Source: Chlamydiae bacterium CG10_big_fil_rev_8_21_14_0_10_42_34 (GTDB lineage: Bacteria; Chlamydiota; Chlamydiia; Chlamydiales; SM23-39). Taken from it: a stretch of DNA of 64,000 bases. Location: NCBI GenBank assembly GCA_002773795.1, contig PFAD01000016.1:28843-92842 (forward strand), written 5' to 3'. Below are positions 1 through 7,120 of this stretch, piece after piece. Below the pieces are notes generated by a model that did not search any database, was not told the DNA's origin, and saw only the letters and a list, made by a program, of their open reading frames with translations. The translations under genes and the position numbers were made by a program. How positions within the stretch are numbered: position 1 is the first letter of the stretch; the number at the start of each line of letters is the position of its first letter.

Positions 1-20
1 GGATCCGATAAAACTGTCTT

Positions 21-524
21 ATGGCAAATAAAAATGTGATTTTGGGGATCGATCCTGGAACGAGAATTACAGGATATGGACTTATCGATAGCGATTCTCA
101 TCCGGTTGACTTTGGGTGCATCCGCCCTCCTCCTAAACTCATCTTAGCCGACAGATACAAGATCATTTTTGAAAGCCTTGAAGCATTAATTGAGCGTTAT
201 CAACCCATTGCTATTGCCGTCGAAAGTCAATTCGTCCTCAAAAATGTTCAAAGTGCAATTAAACTCGGCATGGCAAAAGGGATGGTCCTCCTCGCTGCAG
301 CTCGAAAATCGATCCCCGTTTATGAATTTGCCCCAAAAAAAGCAAAACTTGCCGTCGTAGGGCACGGTGGGGCAAGTAAATTCCAAGTTCAAAAAATGAT
401 CCAGGCGCTCCTTCGCCTGCCCAATCCACCTGAACCCGAAGACGCAGCCGATGCCCTTGCTCTGGCAATTTGCTGTGCACACCACCTGAGGTCCCCATGT
501 ACGAGTCCATTAAAGGCTTGCTAA
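21..524 (+). CDS. ruvC: Crossover junction endodeoxyribonuclease RuvC
   Basis: RuvC cuts Holliday junctions symmetrically after RuvAB branch migration. The 167-residue protein has the normal family length. The RNase H-like fold is recognisable by LGIDPGT near the N-terminus (Asp11), AVESQFV (Glu68) and EDAADALALAICCAH (Asp141 and Asp144), which supply the four metal-binding acidic residues of the family. The basic segment around residues 107-120 (KKAKLAVVGHGGASK) matches the conserved DNA-contacting region. The gene overlaps the start of ruvA by 28 bp, so the two are probably translationally coupled. It begins close to the window edge, so its own promoter is not visible. Confidence 0.96.
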   Translation: MANKNVILGIDPGTRITGYGLIDSDSHPVDFGCIRPPPKLILADRYKIIFESLEALIERYQPIAIAVESQFVLKNVQSAIKLGMAKGMVLLAAARKSIPVYEFAPKKAKLAVVGHGGASKFQVQKMIQALLRLPNPPEPEDAADALALAICCAHHLRSPCTSPLKAC

Positions 525-1084
525 TTGACAAAACTCCCATCAAAGCAATTGTTGAGACGGGGGGCATCGGCTACCGCTTATCGATCCCATTGAGTGCCTA
601 TGCTCACCTCCCAGCCCTCAACGCCCCTGTCCAATTCTTCCTCTCACAGGTCGTCCGCGAAGACTCAAACACCCTCTATGCATTCCTTTCAAAAGATGAA
701 AGGGACCTTTTTGAGACCCTCATCACCATCTCTGGAGTGGGGCCTAAAACAGCTCTTGGCATCATCGGCCACATGGACCTTTCTGCCTTCCAAAGGGCCA
801 TTGCAAGCGCGGACGTGCGACTGCTGAGCAAAATCCCCGGCATAGGAAAGAAGAGCGCAGAGCGGCTTGTCATCGAAATGCGCGATAAAATCAAAGGCAC
901 ATCAAGAGAAAAAGGGGCCCTCCTCACCCCAGCTGATGGACTCACTTCAGATGCGATGAATGCCCTTATCCACCTGGGCTACAATCCTCTCGCAGCCCAA
1001 AAGGCGGTCCAGGCCGTACTTCTGGAGAAAAAAGAGGAGTCAGATCTAGGAAAAATCATCACGGCAGCCCTTCAAAAGATATAG
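497..1084 (+). CDS. ruvA: Holliday junction branch migration protein RuvA
   Basis: RuvA tetramers bind the four-way junction and load the RuvB motor. The 195-residue product has the N-terminal OB-fold (MYESIKGLLIDKTP), two helix-hairpin-helix motifs (ISGVGPKTAL near residue 72 and IPGIGKKSAERL near 107) and a C-terminal UBA-like domain (SDAMNALIHLGYNPLAAQKAV) that contacts RuvB. I chose the ATG at 497 because MYESIKG is the family start and CTGAGG lies just upstream. An in-frame start at 470 would add nine residues not found in the family. ruvB is not in this window. Confidence 0.96.
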   Translation: MYESIKGLLIDKTPIKAIVETGGIGYRLSIPLSAYAHLPALNAPVQFFLSQVVREDSNTLYAFLSKDERDLFETLITISGVGPKTALGIIGHMDLSAFQRAIASADVRLLSKIPGIGKKSAERLVIEMRDKIKGTSREKGALLTPADGLTSDAMNALIHLGYNPLAAQKAVQAVLLEKKEESDLGKIITAALQKI

Positions 1085-1107
1085 CCAGACTGGTATCCTC
1101 TTGCCCC

Positions 1108-2448
1108 ATGAATACTGAAACAATTGCAGCCATTGCAACAGCTCCAGGAACTGGCGCGATCGCAGTGATCCGGATCTCAGGAAAAGAGGCTTTTGCTGTT
1201 GCTGAAAAAATCTTCTCCCGCTCCATTAAAAATTTTAAGACCCATACCGCCCACTACGGCGCGATCTTAAAAGAGGACAAAAGCCCCCTCGACACAGTTT
1301 TGCTCCTCGTGATGAAAGGTCCCAACTCCTATACCGGAGAAGATTCGGTTGAAATTTCTTGCCACGGGGGCCAGCTCGTAACGAAACAGGTTCTACAAAG
1401 GGTCTTTGAAGCGGGAGCTAGACCTGCTCAGCCGGGCGAATTTTCCCTAAGAGCTTATCTCAATGGGAAAATAGACCTCGCTCAGGCGGAAGCTGTCCAA
1501 GAACTCATCTCAGCGAAAAGCGAACTTGCTCTCGAATGGGCCGAAAAACAGCTACAAGGGGCCCTTTCAGAAAAAATCAAATCCTATCAAAAAGAGCTCA
1601 CAGAAATCGCAGCTATTTTGGAAGCATGGGTCGACTTTCCGGAAGATGATCTAGAATTTGCAGCGACAGAAGAGATCATCTCTCAGCTAGAAGTTGCGCT
1701 GGAGCGGATGCAAAAACTCCAATCCACCTTCAATGATGGGAAAGCAATCCACACTGGACACTCACTTTGTCTTTTAGGCTCTCCAAACGTCGGCAAATCG
1801 TCCCTGATGAACGCCCTTCTTGGAAAAGACCGCGCAATTGTCACTGAAATTGCTGGAACAACACGAGATCTACTCGAAGAAGACCTTCATTTAGGTCCGC
1901 TACATTTTAAACTCATCGACACAGCGGGGATCCGCGCTACAGATGAGATCATCGAGAAAGAGGGGATCCGCAGATCTCAAAAAGCAATGCGCGATGCCGA
2001 CGTAATCCTCCTTCTTCTCGACGCTACAAGATCCCTCAATGCACAAGATCATGAGCTTCTTCAAATAGCGCCTCGTGAGAAAACAATCATCATTTGGAAT
2101 AAAACAGATTTGGCAAAGCCTCAAGAAACCTTTAAATCTGTATCTATCTCAGCCAAAGAAAAAACAGGTCTTGATCAACTAAAAAGCGCAATCGATCAGT
2201 TGATTTGGAAAAACGGACTCCCTTCGAAAGAAGAGGTGATCATTACAACACTACGCCATTACCAAGCGCTTTCAAATGCAATCGCAGCATGTGAAACGGT
2301 GATAAACGGATTAAAGTCTGGAGTTTCTGCAGAGTTTGTTGCGTCCGATATGAGAGAGGCGCTCAATCAACTCGGCGCCATTGTTGGCGCCAATGTAACG
2401 GAAGATATTTTATCTGCTATCTTTTCCAAGTTCTGCCTAGGCAAATAG
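1108..2448 (+). CDS. mnmE: tRNA modification GTPase MnmE (TrmE)
   Basis: With MnmG, MnmE makes the cmnm5 modification of U34 in certain tRNAs. The 446-residue protein has the tetrahydrofolate-binding N-terminal domain (IAAIATAPGTGAIAVIRISG), a central helical domain, and an inserted G domain with G1 GSPNVGKSS (about residues 224-232), the TTRD switch (GTTRDLLEED), DTAG and NKTD. It ends in FCLGK, the C-terminal motif whose cysteine is needed for activity. It lies 23 bp after ruvA on the same strand. Its last 12 bp overlap the convergent kinase-like gene. In Chlamydia this gene also sits near nth and psd. Confidence 0.97.
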   Translation: MNTETIAAIATAPGTGAIAVIRISGKEAFAVAEKIFSRSIKNFKTHTAHYGAILKEDKSPLDTVLLLVMKGPNSYTGEDSVEISCHGGQLVTKQVLQRVFEAGARPAQPGEFSLRAYLNGKIDLAQAEAVQELISAKSELALEWAEKQLQGALSEKIKSYQKELTEIAAILEAWVDFPEDDLEFAATEEIISQLEVALERMQKLQSTFNDGKAIHTGHSLCLLGSPNVGKSSLMNALLGKDRAIVTEIAGTTRDLLEEDLHLGPLHFKLIDTAGIRATDEIIEKEGIRRSQKAMRDADVILLLLDATRSLNAQDHELLQIAPREKTIIIWNKTDLAKPQETFKSVSISAKEKTGLDQLKSAIDQLIWKNGLPSKEEVIITTLRHYQALSNAIAACETVINGLKSGVSAEFVASDMREALNQLGAIVGANVTEDILSAIFSKFCLGK

Positions 2449-3684
2449 ATCGGGACAAAGCCACTTTTGAACTTCAGGAATACTTGTAAACGTTCTGACC
2501 AGCTCAAATCGATCGATCGCCGACTCATCAAAACGTTCATAAAGATCTACAAGATACAGAGTCCCTTGTTCGTCAATTTTTACGTTACTGCGTCGGATAT
2601 CATTATAAATCCCCGGAACCGCAAACATCTCCTTAAGCTGTACCCAAACTGGGTCATTTTTCCAACTTCCATCATCTAGAACAACATGTCCTGCAAGATT
2701 TTCTCTATCTATTTGCAGCACAGGGAAATCACCTTCAATATATTCAGCCATGACGAAGCCTAAACTATCCTGCGCTTTGACATAGTCCCTCAGAGCATTT
2801 TCATCATTGCGCACATCCCCAGACAAAAGCAATTTTGCCGAATCATAGTGCGAAGTGAAATTGAAGTGCTCTGCAGTATGCTCTTTCATGAAGTCGTTTT
2901 CTTTGTTTTGACAATACCGATATAACTGACCTGCCGGAAACTCGATAACTTTACCCGGGTCTTTGTCGAGAATATCTTGAAATACTTTTACAACATACTT
3001 CGATCCATCTTCAAGGGTACACTTATAAACATTAGAGTGCTGCCCCTTGCCCAGAAACTCAATATCATGAATTTTGTATACGAGATTATCTGTTACCTTC
3101 AAATCAAATGGCTGAAAATCCCCATTTTTTTTCATGAATAACTGAAAAGCAACCAAATCACGTACTTCTTTAGCTTTCTTTATCAAAGGAAGTTGATTCA
3201 GTTCCTCCAATTTACGGGGATGGATCCGGCGTGCAGGTGCAGACGGAGCCATAGAAACGGTTCCTTCCTCTCCTAAAATGGCACTCCTTAATTCACCATG
3301 AAATCCCTTTTCACCCGCTTTCTCCAAGGTCATGAGAGACCCACTCATATCAGCTTTCATTACAGGAGCTGGGCTCATAACGGGGAATATACCCATAAAA
3401 ACATTCTGAACTCCTTGGTCGACAGGATTCAAAGAAGTAGTAGGGGGTTGAGGCAAACCTTGTGGAATGTTTAGTCGCGAACCTGACTCACTGTCAAGAT
3501 TAAGTCGCGGAAATTGCAAACTTGATTCGCCTTCAAGACTAAATCGCGGGATAGTAGAGGGCCTATTGGGCGCACCTCCAAAAGGCAACTTACGCTTGGT
3601 ACAAACTGTCTGTGGGGCAGCTTCTGGCGTTTCTTCGGCACCAAAAAGAGTTCTTTTAAAGCTACTTTCAACATTATGGGTCAT
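2437..3684 (-). CDS. Kinase-like protein with disordered N-terminus, effector candidate
   Basis: This 415-residue protein is of unknown function. Residues 1-160 are low-complexity and rich in Pro, Ser and Gly, with imperfect tandem repeats (PRFSLEGESSLQF, PRLNLDSESGS). Residues 205-400 look like a divergent protein kinase. There is a glycine loop (FLGKGQHSNVYK, about 210-221), a candidate ATP lysine (VVKVF, Lys233), a hinge-like FVMAEYIEGD, and NDIRRSN (361-367) followed by LYLVDLYE (Asp380) where kinases have HRDxxxxN and DFG. The HRD histidine is absent and DFG reads VDL, so it may be a pseudokinase or use an atypical mechanism. A disordered tail before a eukaryote-like domain suits a secreted effector, but secretion is inferred. 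The gene stands alone. Confidence 0.6.
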   Translation of the reverse strand: MTHNVESSFKRTLFGAEETPEAAPQTVCTKRKLPFGGAPNRPSTIPRFSLEGESSLQFPRLNLDSESGSRLNIPQGLPQPPTTSLNPVDQGVQNVFMGIFPVMSPAPVMKADMSGSLMTLEKAGEKGFHGELRSAILGEEGTVSMAPSAPARRIHPRKLEELNQLPLIKKAKEVRDLVAFQLFMKKNGDFQPFDLKVTDNLVYKIHDIEFLGKGQHSNVYKCTLEDGSKYVVKVFQDILDKDPGKVIEFPAGQLYRYCQNKENDFMKEHTAEHFNFTSHYDSAKLLLSGDVRNDENALRDYVKAQDSLGFVMAEYIEGDFPVLQIDRENLAGHVVLDDGSWKNDPVWVQLKEMFAVPGIYNDIRRSNVKIDEQGTLYLVDLYERFDESAIDRFELVRTFTSIPEVQKWLCPDLFA

Positions 3685-3862
3685 ATAATCACATAGTTTA
3701 ATTTTTATACGAATTATTATACCTCACAATAAGATTAAACTCCACTCCTAAGAAATGAAATAACATGTTTAAAATTAGTAACTTATAAATAGACATTCAA
3801 CCCTAAGCCTATCCCCGTAAGAAACTTGACCAAACAGCCCTTTCATGAGAAGCTATTTGGCT

Positions 3863-4486
3863 ATGAAGAAGGCAGAACGAACCAGCAAAATTATTGAGAT
3901 CTTGGACAAGCTGTTTCCCAATCCCGATATTCCCCTCAAGCACAAAGATCCGTACACCCTGCTAATCGCCGTCCTCCTCTCCGCCCAGTGCACGGATGCT
4001 AGGGTGAACCAAGTTACCCCCAAGCTCTTTGCCCTCGCCTCAACGCCCGCCCAAATGACAGTGCTAAAAGTGGAAGAAATCGAAGAGATCATCCGTCCGT
4101 GTGGGCTTGCCCCAAAAAAATCTCGAGCCATTTGGCAACTATCAAAAGATCTTATCGATCGCCACAACGGTCAGGTCCCAAACACTCTCGAAGAGCTCGA
4201 AAGGTTTCCTGGAGTTGGGCACAAAACAGCAAGCGTTGTGATGATTCAAGCCTTTGGCAAACCAGCTTTTCCTGTAGACACGCACATCCACAGGTGTGCG
4301 CACAGATGGGGTCTTAGCAAAGGAAAAACTGTCGAACAAACCGAAAGGGACCTCAAACGCTTGTTCGCAAAAGATAAGTGGGCTAAAGTCCACTTACAGA
4401 TCATCTACTACGCAAGAACGTTTTGTCCAGCTAAAGGTCACAATAAAGAAAAATGTCCAATCTGCCATTTCATCAGCAACAATTAG
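3863..4486 (+). CDS. nth: Endonuclease III (DNA glycosylase/AP lyase)
   Basis: Nth removes oxidised pyrimidines and nicks the abasic site in base excision repair. The helix-hairpin-helix FPGVGHKTA carries the catalytic lysine, and FPVDTHIHR carries the catalytic aspartate. LLSAQCTDARVNQ is the usual substrate-pocket segment. The C-terminal iron-sulfur region is unusual: FCPAKGHNKEKCPICH gives only three cysteines with a longer first gap, and the chain ends before a fourth. The ATG at 3863 (MKKAERTSKIIEIL) fits the family start. An in-frame ATG at 3845 would add six residues, and neither has a strong Shine-Dalgarno sequence. The 3' end overlaps the PAP2 gene. Confidence 0.93.
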   Translation: MKKAERTSKIIEILDKLFPNPDIPLKHKDPYTLLIAVLLSAQCTDARVNQVTPKLFALASTPAQMTVLKVEEIEEIIRPCGLAPKKSRAIWQLSKDLIDRHNGQVPNTLEELERFPGVGHKTASVVMIQAFGKPAFPVDTHIHRCAHRWGLSKGKTVEQTERDLKRLFAKDKWAKVHLQIIYYARTFCPAKGHNKEKCPICHFISNN

Positions 4487-5313
4487 AGTTCATGATCGAT
4501 TTAGCTCGCAATCGTCCTGAATTTCTCAACCCGCTTTTTCGCTTTTTAAACTATTTCGATACGGTCTACTTTTTCTTCGCCCTCATCCCTATTCTTTGGA
4601 TTGGCTTTTCATATAAGTGGGGTCTGAGAATCTTTTACTGGTTTACTTTGAGCAGCATCGTCAACACGCTTGCAAAATACCTCGTTGGTTGGCCAAGACC
4701 GAGTACTGATCTTCCCGAAATCGGTCTTTTCACCCCAAACTCACCAGGATTTCCCAGCGGTGGCGCTCAAACATGTATGTTTTTAGGGGCTATCTTGATC
4801 TATTATTGGAAAACACGCGCGGCATGGCTCATCGGAACCTTTTACATCTTGCTCATTAGCTTTTCCAGACTCTATCTCGGAGTGCATTACCCCATTGATG
4901 TCTTAGGCGGATGGGCTATTGGTGTTCTTTTATTTTATCTCTTTGTCATCACAAAAGAGCCTTTAGAAAACTATCTGGTTCGAAAGGGAGCCGGATTTTG
5001 TTTAGTGATCAGCTTAGCAATCCCTGTCGCGCTTACTTTGGTTGCGCCCCACCAGTACATCTTTCCCATCGCAGGAACAACACTCGGCGTAGGACTAGGG
5101 ACTTACTTCTCTCTGCAAAAGCACCTTTTTCTCGCCCAATCAAAAACCATGAAAGAGACCATCATCCGTTCCTTTATCGCTCTTTCTACTTTCTCCCTTT
5201 TCATTTATCTTTGGCCCAAAGAACAAAGCTTTGCTAAGTCTTTTTCGGCAGGACTGTTTATGAGCTTTGCGGCAAGTCCCATTTGTAGATGGTTCATCAG
5301 CAGAAAAAGATAA
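4453..5313 (+). CDS. PAP2-family membrane phosphatase
   Basis: This is a polytopic membrane protein of 286 residues related to type 2 phosphatidic acid phosphatases, which dephosphorylate lipid phosphates or pyrophosphates at the membrane. Motif C1 is KYLVGWPRP (K-x6-RP) and C3 is SRLYLGVHYPID (SR-x5-H-x3-D, with the nucleophilic His). In C2 the expected PSGH reads FPSGGAQ, so the proton-donor histidine is a glycine. About eight hydrophobic segments follow. The start at 4453 overlaps nth by 34 bp. ATG 4492 is an alternative. The substrate is unknown; a neighbouring psd only hints at phospholipid work. A TGTAAAGCTGCTTTACA palindrome follows the stop codon at once. Confidence 0.85.
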   Translation: MSNLPFHQQQLEFMIDLARNRPEFLNPLFRFLNYFDTVYFFFALIPILWIGFSYKWGLRIFYWFTLSSIVNTLAKYLVGWPRPSTDLPEIGLFTPNSPGFPSGGAQTCMFLGAILIYYWKTRAAWLIGTFYILLISFSRLYLGVHYPIDVLGGWAIGVLLFYLFVITKEPLENYLVRKGAGFCLVISLAIPVALTLVAPHQYIFPIAGTTLGVGLGTYFSLQKHLFLAQSKTMKETIIRSFIALSTFSLFIYLWPKEQSFAKSFSAGLFMSFAASPICRWFISRKR

Positions 5314-5330
5314 ATGTAAAGCTGCTTTAC
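5314..5330. repeat. Dispersed 17-bp palindrome, copy 1
   Basis: TGTAAAGCTGCTTTACA, a perfect inverted repeat of 8 bp arms around one base, extended by A/T to 9-bp arms. It is the only intergenic copy, in the 27-bp gap between the convergent PAP2 and psd genes. It has no T-run, so a terminator role is not clear. Confidence 0.9.
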
Positions 5331-5340
5331 ATCGATGCAG

Positions 5341-6234
5341 TTAAGGAGCTTTTCTTGCAAAAGATTCGCCAAAATTAGCGCGCGTTTCAAGGCCGTTTTG
5401 CGTATTTGCAATCAAGTCTGCATCGAAAACAACTCTGTTTTTTTCAAATAGAAGAGCAATACATGACCCGCCAAACTCAAAAAAGCCTTTTTCATCCCCT
5501 TTTTTCACGGGAAATTCAGACGTGTAGGTTTGTTGAATAGAGCCGACAGATGTTGCCCCAATTTCAACATAAAGAATCGTTCCAAATTCTTTTGTTTCGA
5601 TCTCAGTGATCATCCGTTTGTTTTCCGCCAAAATGGCAAGACGTCTTTTCAACGCAATAGGGTTTACAGAATAAAGAGGTCCATTGATCAAGCGAGCTTG
5701 GCTTGGTACTCCGTCACAAGGAAAATGGAAGCGGTGGTAATCTGTTGGGCACAGCCGAACAATTGCCATCGATCCTTCGGAAAAATGGCTTGCAAGGGAA
5801 ATATTTCCTAAAAATTGTTGGATCGAAAACTCTTGACCTTTCACTACAAACTGACCGAACTGAGGATAAACTAAATATCTCCCATCAGCAGGCATGGAAA
5901 GAACGCTTGGATCTGAATTGATGGGCCGTTTTTCGGCCTTCAACTTACGAATAAAAAAGTCATTAAATGAAGAAAAATGCGTCTCAACAAATTCACTTTC
6001 ATCAATTCCATAAGCTTGAATAAATGGCGCAATTTTTTTTGCACTCGCAGCTCTTTTCTGCAAAAAACCATAAAAGTGTGAGAAGAGAGGAACATGCGCT
6101 ATTATTGGCAAAACTGCCATCGAAAAAAGCCTTCGAAAAAAGCCATCGCCATAAAGCAACGACAATGCTTTATGCCCGTAGACCTTCTCTACACACTTTT
6201 CACCTGACCTACGATCAATATATGTAATTTCCAT
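5341..6234 (-). CDS. psd: Phosphatidylserine decarboxylase proenzyme
   Basis: Psd converts phosphatidylserine to phosphatidylethanolamine at the inner membrane. It is a pyruvoyl enzyme that cleaves itself. The 297-residue protein has SMPADGRY (catalytic Asp), DYHRFHFP (conserved His) and, near the C-terminus, FEFGGSCIALLF, where the family cleaves between Gly and Ser to leave the pyruvoyl group; GGSC replaces the common LGST/GGST. The N-terminal 70 residues match the longer type of proenzyme in Chlamydia. No good ribosome binding site precedes the ATG at 6234. A 193-bp hairpin element ends 9 bp upstream and may have displaced the original leader. Confidence 0.94.
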   Translation of the reverse strand: MEITYIDRRSGEKCVEKVYGHKALSLLYGDGFFRRLFSMAVLPIIAHVPLFSHFYGFLQKRAASAKKIAPFIQAYGIDESEFVETHFSSFNDFFIRKLKAEKRPINSDPSVLSMPADGRYLVYPQFGQFVVKGQEFSIQQFLGNISLASHFSEGSMAIVRLCPTDYHRFHFPCDGVPSQARLINGPLYSVNPIALKRRLAILAENKRMITEIETKEFGTILYVEIGATSVGSIQQTYTSEFPVKKGDEKGFFEFGGSCIALLFEKNRVVFDADLIANTQNGLETRANFGESFARKAP

Positions 6235-6243
6235 GGCGTTTTA

Positions 6244-6436
6244 CGTTAACTCGACTTTGCAACTTTTTAGGACCGCCTGCCTCTTCTATTTGTTCTCGGA
6301 CGTGCGGCGAAGGCCGAATCTGGAGATTATTTAAAACGGGAAGGGTTTTTTAACCCATTCCCGCTTTAAATAACTCCCCCGAGAATAAATATCTCGAGGC
6401 CTTCAATCCTAAAAAGTTGCAAAGCCGAGGTTAACG
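6244..6436. repeat. MITE-like hairpin element between acetyltransferase gene and psd
   Basis: A 193-bp segment is bounded by terminal inverted repeats of 29 bp (6244-6272) and 30 bp (6407-6436), differing by one base change and one indel; both share CTTTGCAACTTTTTAGGA read inward. Inside is a second hairpin, arms 6327-6347 and 6352-6373, around TTTT. Shorter complementary words (TTCTCGG/CCGAGAA and GAAGGCC/GGCCTTC) lie between. The element starts directly after the stop codon of the acetyltransferase gene and ends 9 bp before the psd start. It has no room for a transposase, so it would be non-autonomous if mobile. A structured regulatory RNA or an attenuator is the alternative. Confidence 0.75.
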
Positions 6437-6973
6437 CTATGAATAGATTTTTTCAATCTCTTTGCACTCAGAGCGCAAAAGAGAGTAGATACAAAGGTCG
6501 AGATAGGCGCCTCGATTAAAGAGAGCACGTCTCGCAATTCCTTCGAACTTAAACCCACAGCTTTTTGCAAGCGCAAGCGCAGGCTTACTGTAATCAGGAA
6601 TGGAAATTTGAAGTCTTTCTACCTTCTTTGTAGCAAAAAGATAGCTCGAAAAAAGAGTCAAGGCCTCTTTCATTAATCCTTTATTTCGATCTTGAGCGCG
6701 AAAAATATAAAAATGGACATCAAGACAGTCAAAAAAGGGCTGTTTTTCAAACCAGATCGCCCCAATTAAACGATCGCTATGCTCCAAAAGAAGGGTCCCT
6801 TTTTCCTCAGTCCAAAGTCCCGTTTCATAAAAATTCAAGCGGAATTGGTGCTCAGAAATTAACTCACTAGACAGGTACTCCCCCTTCATCCGAATCGAGT
6901 CAAAGCACGAATATAGCGCAGCTAAATCCGCCTCTTTCACCGTACGCAAATGAATGTCATTCCCTTCTAACAT
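6437..6973 (-). CDS. GNAT-family N-acetyltransferase
   Basis: This 178-residue protein resembles RimJ/RimL-type GNAT acetyltransferases, which transfer acetyl from acetyl-CoA to an amine. It opens with EGNDIHLRTVKEADLAALY, typical of this subgroup. The middle has FYIFRAQDRNKGLMKEAL, matching the R/Q-x-x-G-x-G/A acetyl-CoA loop with NKG. The end has the usual ALALAKSCGFKFEGIARRALF segment before a terminal strand (YLDLCIYSLL). The substrate cannot be told from sequence. It is upstream of psd on the same strand, separated only by the hairpin element, so the two may share a transcript. Confidence 0.85.
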   Translation of the reverse strand: MLEGNDIHLRTVKEADLAALYSCFDSIRMKGEYLSSELISEHQFRLNFYETGLWTEEKGTLLLEHSDRLIGAIWFEKQPFFDCLDVHFYIFRAQDRNKGLMKEALTLFSSYLFATKKVERLQISIPDYSKPALALAKSCGFKFEGIARRALFNRGAYLDLCIYSLLRSECKEIEKIYS

Positions 6974-7120
6974 AACTAATAATCATACCTACAGACAATT
7001 TATTGTAAAATTAATACATTTACTTGATAGATAATGTAATTTTTAATACTAAAATTTAAACCTTGTGTGAAAACCCTATTCGTACTAAAATTTTGTGAAA
7101 GTGATTTAAGAGTGGCAAAC

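Noticed and set aside
5314..5340. The first palindrome copy as a terminator for the convergent PAP2 and psd genes
   Set aside because: The same word occurs inside five coding genes, and no T-run follows, so termination is not its general role.
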